Below are positions 44,815 through 56,221 of a stretch of 64,000 nucleotides of DNA, piece after piece; the first letter of the stretch is position 1, and every line of letters begins with the position of its first letter. Under the pieces are notes generated by a model. It worked only from the letters and a program-made list of their open reading frames with translations, was not told where the DNA came from and ran no database searches. The translations under genes were made by a program, and so were the position numbers. This stretch comes from Moniliophthora roreri (taxonomy: Eukaryota; Basidiomycota; Agaricomycetes; Agaricales; Marasmiaceae), in NCBI GenBank assembly GCA_001466705.2, contig LATX02000197.1, positions 62,001 to 126,000 on the forward strand, given 5' to 3'.

Positions 44815-46406
44815 ATGGATCTCAAAAGCGCAAAGTGAGCATTTGAACTAGATTTCAAGTATTCAAAGACTAACTTTACCTCAGAAGAAGAAAACCTACG
44901 GACAAATCTCTTCCAAATGTCATCCTGCAAAACCCCGAGTTCGCTGAGGACTCCAAGATGTACCAAAGCCTGCTGGATATGGAAAGAAAGCTTGATTGGA
45001 CTATGACGAGGAAGCGGGTAGAAATACAGGACACGCTGTCGAGAAATCCAATGGTACGTGTTGCGCAAAAGACAGATATTCTTGCGTTTTTACTCACTCT
45101 TGTTAACAGACGACCAGAACTCTGCGTATATTCCTGGGTCATACCGTGTCAGGTCAGACGTGGCAGGCTGGTTCAGAAGGAAATGACAATCTGAATCCGG
45201 AAACGGGGGAGGGTATTCCAGCGTGGCAGTTCAAGGTGGAAGGTCGACTTTTGGAGGTACGCGTCCTTGAAGGTCGTTCATTGATACAAGAGGCTGATGT
45301 GTGCACTAGCTACCGAATCAAAGAGCGAAAGATAAAGTGACGCCTCGCAAGTTTTCTACCTTCATCAAGAAAATGGTCATAGATTTCGATCGTGACCCTA
45401 AACTATACCCGGAGAGCAACATCGTTGAGGTGCGGTCGAGAGTATCCACAAAAGAACCAACTGACGCCGTGTCTAGTGGCCGCGAGCAACTGGTATGCAA
45501 AATCCTGCCATGGACGGGTTTACTGTACGACGAACGGGTGATGAACCTATCACAATCCGACTTGTTTTGTATCTCGACCACTACCCAGAGCAATTTAAAG
45601 TCGCACCAGAGCTCAGTAATATCCTTGGTATCAAGGAAGAAAGTCGCCTTGGGGTTATACAAGCGTTATGGAACTATATAAAAATCCAAGGTCTGCAAGA
45701 CAAGGTGGATAAACGAGCAATTCATACCGATGATAGACTGCGGCCAGTACGTGTCCTTGGTTGTGCAGGCGTTCAGATTCTGACGATTAATGTCTAGTTA
45801 TTTGGTGCCGACACCGTTCCCTTCGCAAGACTACCAGAATTCGTGACCCGTTTCCTTTCACCGCCTGAACCTGTCGTCCTCATGTATCAGCTTGACCCTT
45901 CTATACCCCCGCCTGAACGGCCCATGGCATATGACGTAGAGGTCAAGACAGAAGACACGGCAGCCAAGAATAGGATGGGTGTGTTAATACATCCGAACAA
46001 GGAAACGACGGCGAACATTGCGAAGATGGATGAAGAGGTAAGCGGCAATTCCATTAGCAACATCACTCGACTGACGTGCTGCCTCAGATTGCAGTACTAG
46101 CTCAATCGCTTCACAACTCGCATCTGAAACGTACCTTCTTACAATCATTCGCAAAAGATCCCACACTATTCATTCAGACATGGCTGGAGTCGCAATCCAA
46201 AGACCTTGAAACTATCCTAGGCAGCGGGCCTACCGATGGAATGACTGTTCGGCAGGAAGAACTTAGAAGAAGTGAGTTCTTCCGATTACCTTGGGTAGAG
46301 GAGGTAGGTGCATAGTCGCGGCCATTATGTGATGATTAATTATAATGCTATGCAGGCGGTCGCCGTGCAAGAAGGATATCGTTTAGCGAATCTGAAAGCG
46401 ACGTAG
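44815..46406 (+). CDS. SNF12: SWI/SNF (or RSC) subunit Snf12/Rsc6, SWIB domain
   Basis: Eight exons (44815-44834, 44885-45053, 45110-45256, 45310-45429, 45477-45746, 45798-46037, 46088-46303, 46356-46406) give 410 aa. It matches the SMARCD/BAF60 family, an ATP-dependent chromatin-remodelling subunit: QSLLDMERKLDWTMTRKRVE, RIFLGHTVSGQTWQAG, PNQRAKDKVTPRKFSTF and DRDPKLYPESNIVEW. The SWIB/MDM2 fold lies at about 185-265 (IRLVLYLDHYPEQFKVAPEL, ILGIKEESRLGVIQALWNYI, FGADTVPFARLPEFV). The C-terminal helices include FLQSFAKDPTLFIQTWLESQ. The start at 44815 gives a basic leader (MDLKSAKKRRKPTDK); family members often have longer N-termini, so an additional 5' exon is possible. Confidence 0.9.
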
Positions 46407-46708
46407 TAAAAGCGAAAGCCGACTGCCTTGTCTATGCCTATTTTATTGTCGCCGCTGTGTATCCTCCTTGCTCTGTTGTATCATCTTCTGTCCGTAGTTG
46501 CATAAGTTTTGACCTCCTCGCTTCATGTGTCTCAAAGTGACAAAGTCTTTCGAAATCGACGAGGCCTCGAGGCGAAACAGCCGATCATGACATACATGAC
46601 AACTGAGCCGACCCGCGTCACCCAGGAACGTAACACTCGGATTTTTCCGCATGAACAATATGACCCCACTTTAATGAGACAGCCAATTTGTGTTATCGGC
46701 TTTCCACC

Positions 46709-49157
46709 ATGGCCAGCAAACAGGTTGGTCTCACACATTCGTTCGATTTCATCAACGCTGAAATTCAGTTTTTACAGCTAGGAAAGTTGCGACAGGTTCG
46801 TCAAGTAATCCTTCAGTCAGCTTCCGGTCAATATACTTACAATCATGCCATTGCCCCGTAATCTTTATACTTTGCTCAGTGGGCTGGGGAAGTCATCTCA
46901 TCTCGCGAGAAGACAGTCGTATCTGAGGAATTTCTGGAACTGGAGAAGGACATTGAGCTGCGCAGGGCTGGAAATGAAAGGTATATCCTGACAGCTCACT
47001 TGTCTAGATATCTATCACTGATTCATTCATTATCTAGACTCTTTTTTGCCTCCGAAGCGTACCATCACGCGCTCAAGAAGAAGAAGGATAATCTGGCGCT
47101 GGATGATCCTGAGAAGCTTCTTCCGATAGACATCCTTGGAATCGTCATGATAACCCATGGAGAGCAATTTGGGCATGATTCTACGTTTGGTGAGTGGCCC
47201 CGAGACGTTAGTTCGGGTACTCGCTGACTAGTTTATGCAGGGTCAAGTCTTGTGAAGCTGGGCAGAGCTCACTGCAAGATAGCGACTCTTCAAGAAGCAT
47301 ATGCTCTTACTTTCCGGGACACGTATTTTGCATCCATCGAGAAATTCGGAGATGAACTCAAGGAATATGATCAGATGAGGAAGAGACTCGAAAGCAGACG
47401 GTGCGTGATTTTCTTTTTTACTCGATCGTATGAATCATTCTTAGCTATGTTTATAGTTTGAGTTATGACGCCGCCCTATCGAAAGCAGAGAAAATCAAGA
47501 ATTCAAAGAAGGAGAAAGACAGAAAGGAGGCCGAAGAGGAGCTTGAGAAAGCCAAAGCAAGATAGTGGGTCGTTTGTCTCCTCGACATCTCATCTCGTCT
47601 AACCGTTTTGTAGCGAGGAGACAAGGGAGGACGTACGCGCCCACATGCATCTCATACAAGAGTGTGAGATTGATCAGATGCGCGAGCTCACCGGCTTTCT
47701 GGACGTCGAGCTGGATTTCGTGGAAAAGTATGTCGAAGTGCTACGCGAAGTCAAGAAAGACTGGCCAAGCATCAGGTGCGTTGCAGTCTACTTGGAGAGC
47801 ATCTGTCGTACTGACTTTCACGGGAAGCTCTGTCAGACCTGGCACTCGAAAACCGGATACCAACACCACACCAATTAAGTCCAGTTTAAAGAGATCGACC
47901 TCTACTCGTTCCGCTGCACAGTCTACAGCGATGACTTCAGACGACGAGGACGATGGTACACATCCTACTCCCAGCCGTGCTCCTTCTAGAAATGGTCGTG
48001 CGGACTCATTCAGCAGCAAATCGCGTCCATCTCGGCCCTCCTCTAGAGCTTCTCGCAAGAGGGCAGAGAGCACCGGTAATGGTGCTGATGACAGCAAGTC
48101 GGAAAAGTCTGCAAAGCGAATGAGTCTTGCAAGCTGGTCGATGGGTTCATTCGGTCGCAAGAAGAAGGAAAAGTTTGCCAATCTGGATGACGATGCCAAG
48201 CTCGACGACGGAAATGGCACGGAGAGCGAGGACGGAAATCATTCGTCTTCTCCAGTTCAGAGTCACAAGTCGTTCTCCGGAAGGTCTACTTCCTCTAAAG
48301 CGTCGAAAGGAAAACATACAAAGTCGAAATCAGACCAAGTCGCATTATCCGGTTCCTCTTCCAGCCTTCCACGTATACAGAAGCCACCTTCTATGCAGAC
48401 CAGGAAGGTTATGAGGGCACTACATGATTTCTCGGGTTCGTCCGACGAACTATCCTTCAAAGCTGGTGACGAAATTATCGTCGTGAATGAGGTTCTGGAA
48501 GGCTGGTGGATGGGGGACATCAACGGACGAAGGGGCTTGTTCCCAGTGCCCTACACGGAACCTGTTCCCGCGAAGCCCCCTTTGCCTGTACGGCCGGATC
48601 TGGTTGGTCGTAGTGACAGTCCGAGGAGCAACTCGTTTTCATCAGGGGGCCAGTCCGACAAGGACGGATACAGAAGCAGTGACCTTGATGACGACGACGT
48701 GTATGGAGGTCGCCCACTTGCACCTGATCACAGCCCATTCTATGGTGGAGGTGCACCTGAGGTTGCCAGCATCATCAGTGATATTGGGGATAATGACGAC
48801 AACGGAGAGCTGCTGAGGCCCTCATTGTCACATAACACAAGGACGCCTCCATCTGTTCCTGTTCAACTTCCTTCCACAAATGACAGTCCTTACAATGGTG
48901 GAACTACCCCAAAGAAGGCTCCACCTCCACCTCCACCTCGACGGTCAACCACTAGTCTAGGCCCATCTTCAACGCCACCAATACCACCACGCCGACCACC
49001 GCCGTTCAGGTCACAGTCATCTTCACCAGGGTCCTTATCACAATACATACCCACTCCAACGTCGTCTGTGAGCAGTCATGACACTTACGATCATTCGCCT
49101 TTTGATAGTGCGACCGAGTTGTCGGGAATTGTTAGTAGCAAGCGTAACCCTTTCTAG
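46709..49157 (+). CDS. BAR-domain and SH3-domain adaptor protein
   Basis: Eight exons (46709-46723, 46778-46795, 46880-46980, 47038-47189, 47241-47400, 47457-47564, 47614-47775, 47828-49157) encode 681 aa; the first two exons are only 15 and 18 nt. A BAR-type helical membrane-curving domain covers about 1-240 (MASKQLGKLRQWAGEVI, RLFFASEAYHHALKKKK, AEKIKNSKKEKDRKEAEEEL, MRELTGFLDVELDFVEKYVE). A Ser-rich linker leads to an SH3 domain at about 420-470 (VMRALHDFSGSSDELSFKAG, VLEGWWMGDINGRRGLFP), then a tail with proline runs (KAPPPPPPRRS, SSTPPIPPRRPPPF). It probably links endocytic membranes to actin regulators. Two acceptors 9 nt apart (47827 and 47836) are both in frame. Confidence 0.88.
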
Positions 49158-49313
49158 CTGCTCAAACGTTCATTGGCGGTTTCGATTGCGATTAAGTCAT
49201 TATTTAATCTAATATTCATATACATAATCGTTACACATACATGATGTCCCCGTAGAGATGATCCAATAGTCCCTTTGTGTGCACATGAAGTTATGCATAT
49301 GTCCTTACCATCT

Positions 49314-50420
49314 TCATTCATACACTTTTTGTTCCGTCTCGAGATCAAAAGGAAGCGACTCGATGCATATGCGAAGCTGTTTCAATGTTGCTATCCTGTC
49401 GTAGTTCAAGCTGCCGCAGCCTTCTCTAGAACACGTCGCTTCCCAGCAAGGTTGTGCTTCAGGCCAACACAAAACACCGCCAGAACCTTTCGAATCAGCC
49501 GTCTTCCCACTAATACCATCAACCTCCTTCCCAAGAATCCGGTGCCCTAGCGGCCTTCTATCCATCTCCAACATCAATGCGTCCTTGAGCGCACGCCAAC
49601 TTTGGTTATCAAGTTTTGTCACCCCACAACGTGAGCAGAAAAACTCGTCAGAGTTCCCAGCAGAGAAACGTGCTGGGCTCTCAAGCAGCCTACGGAAAAC
49701 GTCTCTTCGATGTTGGCGGAGACGAAGTAGGTATAATAGATCCCGAGATGAGAGGGATGCCAATGTGATTTGATTACCGGTGTAACTGGCCTGTCCGTCT
49801 ACGCTCTCTTCTTCCGAATATCCGCCTCTACGGAACAAATCCAACTGTAGTGTATGCTTCGCAGCCAATTGACGTTCCATCTCCCATTCAAAATGACATG
49901 CGATAGCGTACACCCTCAATGGATCCCGTTCCAGCAACTCTGTGCTGATGATGCCTGCCCGAATATGTGAAATGGGGCCCGGGGCGTCCCAGTTCTCGGC
50001 AAGAGTGAGCACCCGTTCAATGAGGTCAAAATTACCCCAATTGTAGAGCGGGCCCTTGGGCGCAGGCCTCCCGGCAAGGAGTAGGAAGAAGATAGCGAGG
50101 ACCTCGGACGTTTCGTTTGTTGGGATCTCTTCCGTTTCTGCGATAGTAGTTTCCGATGCCAAAGTAGATTGAGAACCGGACCACGACTCGTTTTGGTGCA
50201 AATACGGACTATTGCTAGTGCTAGGGGCACACTGAGGAAGTGAAAACATATCGTGGAACCATCCTGAGGTGGTACGTAAGGTGTATGAATATAGTCGGAA
50301 GTAAATTCCGTCGGATGAACGGAGTACAATGTCGGCCTCTGGGGATTGGAAGAGAGGGTGATATTTAGATGGGAATGCTTCGTCGTCGATAGGTGAGAGT
50401 TTCTTTGTGAGAGCGGCCAT
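49314..50420 (-). CDS. BTB/POZ domain protein
   Basis: Intronless, 368 aa. An N-terminal BTB-like fold is indicated by FPSKYHPLFQSPEADIVLRS, DGIYFRLYSYTLRTTSGWF and HDMFSLPQ, with an acidic insert before SEVLAIFFLLLAGRP; mushroom genomes hold many such BTB proteins of unknown function, some acting as Cul3 adaptors elsewhere. A helical middle (ERVLTLAENWDAPGPISHIR, VYAIACHFEWEMERQLAAKH) and two Cys pairs in FFCSRCGVTKL and EATCSREGCGSLNY could bind zinc. Its 3' end is 156 bp from the stop of the convergent BAR-SH3 gene. Confidence 0.78.
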   Translation of the reverse strand: MAALTKKLSPIDDEAFPSKYHPLFQSPEADIVLRSSDGIYFRLYSYTLRTTSGWFHDMFSLPQCAPSTSNSPYLHQNESWSGSQSTLASETTIAETEEIPTNETSEVLAIFFLLLAGRPAPKGPLYNWGNFDLIERVLTLAENWDAPGPISHIRAGIISTELLERDPLRVYAIACHFEWEMERQLAAKHTLQLDLFRRGGYSEEESVDGQASYTGNQITLASLSSRDLLYLLRLRQHRRDVFRRLLESPARFSAGNSDEFFCSRCGVTKLDNQSWRALKDALMLEMDRRPLGHRILGKEVDGISGKTADSKGSGGVLCWPEAQPCWEATCSREGCGSLNYDRIATLKQLRICIESLPFDLETEQKVYE

Positions 50421-51304
50421 GAGGTGGGTCTGGGATTGATACTGCTTCGGTCTAAACGACTTGTACTTTAAATGTTTCTACCCCAGTCCACGTGAATCAA
50501 GAGAAAATGTAACAAACAAGAGAGAACGGGTTGGAATGATAGGGTCGTAATAGTAGCGCGGGTTCGTTTCTCCTTACGTCCAGTTGCTAACAAGTGAGTG
50601 GAACGTGAAAGGGTACTCCAGGTGGATACCCTGAGGCTCCAGAGGCAGAGCGATGAAAAGTCTTAACACTCGTGGCGTTCCAGCCTTACTCGAAAAGTTT
50701 GTGATGAAAAGTAGTGCCGGCCCTGTAATCTTGTAATCCTTAATTGAGCCCGATTTCAGCTTCGGAATCGATCAAAAATACATAGCTGCTTCTCGAACAT
50801 ATCGGAACACTTCTCCCGTTTTCAATTAACACCATCTCTGTCATCTGGACCTGGGATATTTCCGAGCTAGGCCTCACGATACCCTCCGCGAAGGTTGTAT
50901 GTAGCCTAAGAACCTGGAAATTGAGGGGTCAGAAGATCATGATCAACCTCAAAAGAGGTCATTTACTAGCACCCTGGAAGCCGAACCTCGAAGGTGCGCT
51001 GTGAGAGTACGGTCGTCCGGTTACACTGCCAAGTCACAGATCCGTCTAAAGCATGCGTAGATAGCATTGCCCCACGCGTTTTAAGGTTCACAATCGTGAG
51101 GTACAGAAGCAGTATACCCAGCAGAGAACTTCAGGTGAATCGAGGCAGACGGGATGAAGAGTTGAGAGAACAAGATCTAGTGAAGGAACCATGTGACTTT
51201 GAACTCGGAGGTTGTAATTCGGACTCTGATTAGCGTTCAATAGCGTTCCTCTCTACGTAGCACGTTACAACACAAAAAGAGTGATATACTTCACATCCTA
51301 CAGG
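50421..51304. other. intergenic, no gene seen
   Basis: BTB promoter side and phosphatase 3' side; a plus-strand frame at 50994-51233 has no support. Confidence 0.5.
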
Positions 51305-53247
51305 TTACAAATCAAAACACTTCTCAAAGTCCCCATTCCCGCCATTTCTCGCGTATCCCTGGCTCTCAACAAATGCATCCAGTGTACACAAGCCCCGAGG
51401 AGCCGTCTGATAGTTGGAGCGACAGAACTCCAAGGGCTGCAATGCGTCATTGACGAAAATCCTGACATGTTCCTTTGCTGCACACTCGAGCTTCTCCACG
51501 ACCATTCTACCCGCGAATGGAACGAGTTCACTTGCTCTCCATGTTCTTGATGGATCCGGTTTGACTGGATCAAGTGCCTGCTTCTGTGGGAATAGCCCAA
51601 GTGCAGCATAGATGGGAATCATTTGATTATCATGTGAGAAATCAGCATAGAGGGTTCTATTCAGGGGAAAAGTCATTGGATTGTCGTCGAGGGTATGATT
51701 GGTTTGCGTCGAATCGTTTACCGGTGTCGACGTGAGTCTTGCCAAGAGTTCGTTGACGTATCCGACTCCTTGAATGGGACCGAGTGGGTTTCCATAACTG
51801 GAGAAAATGGTCAGAAGTCGCAGAGTAAGAAAAGGCAAGACATACCCAGTGTTGTAATACTTGTCCAAGTCGCCCACGTATTCAAAGTCCTTAAACTCTT
51901 CCTTGGAAAACAAGCCACAGAAAGGACTGAGCCCCACTTTCCCTTCCCCGCAATCGCCTTCCGGTGAGTGCGCCACTGTATCAAAGGCACAAAGCGACAG
52001 CAGTGAGTAGATTTCGGCGTCAGTTAGATTTGCTCCAGGTGCTCCTGTAAAGCGCTGAGTAAAAAAGTTAAACTGTGCAATTCAAAAGAAGTCGGACCTT
52101 CATTGAGCCTCTTGGTGATGGGTGGGGCAAATACGGCAATCCATGCGTTAGTTTGTGGATCTGAGCCCTGCTGAGCGGGACAGTTTGAGTCATCTAACGT
52201 GCTCGAAGGGTGTTAAATATAGCTTATCCATAAGAACAGAATGCTGACTTGTTGGCGCCATCCTAGATTATATTTTCGTTCAGTGGAACGTGTCACGGGT
52301 GTAGGTGGACGAAGAAGACATACGGCCTCGGAAATGGTCACTGATAAGACAGGATTGAAAAGATGTTTGCTTGCGTCACTGAACCCTGAGGTCGTCGTCG
52401 GTTCTCGGAAGACTACTGACATACATAAGCACGCACCAGCAGTCCAATTTGTTGCACTCTTGATTACTCTGTCGGAGTGTGATGCCCGAACAAAGGGTAT
52501 GTTTTCCGCGGAAATAAGATGTGAATATCGTTGAAACGCGACTTGGCCTGCTTTGAACGATCTGAGAGGTAGAGCAAGAGTCAAAAAGGGTTTCTGAAGG
52601 AGGGTATCAAGAACTCACTGTTTTGCCCCTGACGCAACTAGATCTGCCGTTCCCAAATCATACACATACTCCTTCAAAAATTCAAGTTTTGGATCCTTAT
52701 ACTCTTTCACACTCTGTAGTTTGGATACGGCCGAAACTATGTTCAATGCAGCTCCTGTAGTTGGGTATCGAGCACCATGGCGTTGGATCTATCCTCTAAA
52801 TCAGCAAATTGGGCTAGAAAACATCTTGGAGCAACGCACGATGTTCACTTGGGTAATTTCGCATGCAGGAGGCGGTGGGACGTACTCTTCTACGGGGAAG
52901 AAGGGGGAATACTGTGCCCATAGCTTCTCCAGGGGCAGCTCAACGTCCGACTCCCTTAAGTGGACCTCGGCCTTGCTGCTCAACAATACCCAGTACGTCA
53001 ACGCAGCGCAAACCCCAGCGGTCGTGAGCAACATCTTGCAGAACCTAAGAATCCTCGACCTGCGAGATATAAATAATGATTTTCGGCTCGGGGTCGAAGC
53101 ATATGCGTAGTCATGGGAAGATGGGGATAAGGAATTGTGCCGTTGACGTTCTCTGCGAACGTTGCTCGTGGTGCCGTAGTTCTCCATCGATGTCGTGAGA
53201 TTTCGTGCGGTCATAGTCGTGGTACTCCTAGAACGGCGAGACAACAT
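51305..53247 (-). CDS. membrane-tethered histidine acid phosphatase (phytase-like)
   Basis: Eight exons (52840-53247, 52619-52788, 52437-52561, 52324-52385, 52238-52262, 52098-52193, 51846-52044, 51305-51797) give 525 aa. A basic Ser-rich N-terminus and one apolar helix (LLTTAGVCAALTYWVLLSS, about 72-90) suggest a type II membrane protein, unlike secreted phytases. The catalytic motif IIQRHGARYPTTG is formed across the first splice, and the proton-donor motif is FSHDNQMIPIYAALGLF. Other family segments: DLGTADLVASGAKQSFKAGQ, FVRASHSDRVIKSA, WIAVFAPPITKRLN and GVGYVNELLARL. The 25-nt exon at 52238-52262 uses an atypical GTTCTT donor and is the least certain. The last intron (48 nt) has no stop. 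Confidence 0.87.
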
Positions 53248-56221
53248 TCAGGGCGTGCACCAAAGACTTGTACAGCATTTTTTCCCGACATGATGTCCTA
53301 GTCGGTTACAGGCAGCACGATGCTTTAGACGCTCAAGCGCTCAACCTTTGGCGCACGTTCCTTGTTCCTTGTTCCTTGACGGCTCGACGACTCTCACATG
53401 CCACTTGGAGGCCACAAATTACAAAAAAACTCGTGTAATTATTCAAAATATTCATGATAGAGATACGCTAGCTCCGACACCCAATCAAGCATCAATAATC
53501 GAATGCACTCTGGCCGTGGTCCGACATCTTGTGACAGACCATCTAGTGTGCTTGACAGCAGCTGTCATCTCCTGAATAGGTACGAATTCATGGGCATCAA
53601 TAGGCTGTCCTTCAACATACCCCGACATCAAAATTCACGAGATTTCATATTCGTTATCACGCTTCATGAGATATTGAACAAACGTTCGCTTCACCTTTTC
53701 CCGTGAGCGGAATGTGATAAGTAGCTGAAGCTTCTGCTGAAATAAAACGCATTGTGATAACCGTCATGCGTTCCTTTCCTTCTAAAGGATTGTCGTGGAT
53801 GGTATACCTGTGCTAGGGCTGGCGCAGATGGGTAGAGTGTTTTTGTTTTTGCTAGAGCTTAATGAAGACTTCCTGAAGACCGACCTTAAGTCTATCGCCT
53901 GCATTGAAAATGTGGCTGAGCTGCCGCGAATTGAGTAGAAGCTTGGACCGGACTCCTTTCCCAAAACACCCTTAGCTTCTTTCTATATTTCACTATCGTG
54001 GAACGCAAATGCACTTGTTTGAGTATACACCTGCGGTAACAATTGAGTTTCTGATGCTCACGCACATTGTTGACAAACCCCACCTCGAAAAAGCTAGCTA
54101 TCGAAGATTGTGTCGGTTTTAGAGGGAAAAAAAGGCGCCAAAGATGTAATTCTCCGGTATCTTGACGCCGCTATATTCGAAGACCATCCCCGGCCGCGGA
54201 GTGGTACAATTCAATCGAAAGTAGATACTCGCGTATGTAGATCACCTGTGATAGAGTTATATTCATCAATTCACGCTTCGATCTAAAAATCAATCTGACT
54301 CACTGCGCCTTCTGTCTTCCGTGAAATTGAAGGAAGCTGCATTTAGGAACCGTCCTCACTGCAAGTCTAGATAGCCAGAAACGCCCAGAGATAGTTCGCG
54401 GGTCGACGGACCGGTAACGACTGGTCTGGAAAAAAGTGTAAATGGAGGTTGAGATCCTACCTCAAGGATGATCGTAAGTTCAAAACCCTTCCACTTGTTC
54501 AGGATGTGCTCTGGGGTGGATAGTAGTTTCATCTCCGGATCCGTGTCTGCAGCAGGCCTGTAGCGTACGATATATCACCCTCAAACTCAAACTCCAGATG
54601 AAGGTCAGTCTTGCGCCGTCCTCCTCTCGTTGTAGTATAGCATGGTATTGTCTATTGATATCCAGTGGGTCTGGTGCTATTTCGGAGTTGCGTGTTTCGA
54701 CGGAAAGTGCCATATAGAAGGTGGCACGATATCATTAAGAATCAGCCCCAGCCCGTGTGGAAGAGGTAGTTCCCGTACTGGAGCCTCGAGTACAATGTCG
54801 ATCCATGAATCCAGAGCATCGCTGTCAGTGTGCACAATGCAAAAGCGTGGGTGAAAGCCACGAGGCCCAACGTACTGGGTCCGTCCTCACAGGATGCACC
54901 TCATCGCTTTATCTTTGCCCTAGCTCGCAATGCCACAAACTTTTTAATCTCCGATACAATCTCTCCGTCGACCAACACAGCATGTTTCCGAGCCCAAAAT
55001 GAATCGAAGATCTTCAATCCAGGTAATCGGGCCAACTATCGAACATGGGCCACTGGAGACATTGATCTGGGGTCCATACCTGATACTGTCGTAGACACGA
55101 CGACTCGGAGGATTTCCGATAGATTCTAAAACAAGGTCTGCTTGCAAAATGTATTAGAATATCGTGTTCCAAGACGTTTGAGAAAGAAAAAACTTTTACA
55201 GATAAGTAGGTATCCGTGCTTAATTCGCACGACTGGATATGTACTGCTCAACATGGACGAGAAACCTCGTCTGGAGCATTCCGAGATGTCTCTGCTTCTG
55301 TTGTGTACAGGATCAAAAACGCTGAGAATTCGAAGACTGTTCCACACTGTTGTAATCCCGAATCGGATTTGTCGGACTTCGGCCATAAAAAAGCTTCATG
55401 AGCGTCCTCCTCCTTAGTCCCTTCTTGAATCTTCGTGCAGAATACCGCCGTACCGGGTAGCGAGCTGGACTCGCCTTTCAGATCTTCAAGCATCACGGTT
55501 CTCGGATATTCTCAACGGAGCCTGCAGTAATATAGTAAAGCGCCGATATAATACTTATAGAAGGTCATGACGATGAGGACTGAAGTTGACTAGCTTCATA
55601 TTACCTGCTCAGCTGGAGCACTAGACGATACGACGCGTATGCCAGTCTTTGGATTAGTACCCGAGCACATTCATATGCGGCACCAGGCTGATGAATTGGA
55701 TACATCTTCCTTGCAGTGAATCGGGTGAATCAAGTGTAGATTCTCCGAGAGATGGCTTACAGTACCGGCGTCGTCGTTGACGTCTGGGAAACCCCATTAC
55801 TAGGACTTTTGCAGATGCAGGTTCTTTCTGATGCCCGGACTCGTTGACTTTGTAATACCAATGATAATGAACTTGAAAGAGTACATAGATCCCGCCCATG
55901 CCCATAACGCCCATGAGTTGACAAGATTCAATTGACAAGTAGAGCCGTTTAACCGGTCAGCCAACATCAGAGTACAACGTCAGTGCTTGCTTCCCGGTCA
56001 ATGTCAGTTCTTCTCATCAAATGATCTGAGTTCAGTCATCGTAATCAGATTTTGCTTACAACCACAATGTCAACGTCTCTTGCCACCTTATCAATCCTCA
56101 AGAACGCAGATAGGGATCTGCATAAAAGCCTCGAAGGATGCGGACCTCATTCTCCATCTCATTCAGTCTTCTAGTCTTCAAGCAGACGCCCCGAAACTCT
56201 CCTGCGATTCTACGACGAAAC
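53248..56221. other. gene-poor stretch with degenerate minus-strand pieces
   Basis: Between about 54430 and 54900 the minus strand contains protein-like pieces in different frames (EMKLLSTPEHILNKWKGFEL, ETRNSEIAPDPLDINRQYHA, DALDSWIDIVLEAPVRELP) consistent with a decayed gene of unknown family. From about 56050 the sequence is the Old Yellow Enzyme promoter, including a TATA-like cataaaag near 56122. Nothing else is supportable. Confidence 0.4.

Noticed and set aside
55987..56221. Extending the Old Yellow Enzyme protein upstream of 56222
   Set aside because: The upstream frame is the 5' leader shared with the fragment at 39 kb and is not conserved protein; MSSTSSKTSSLFQPLKLG is the natural start.
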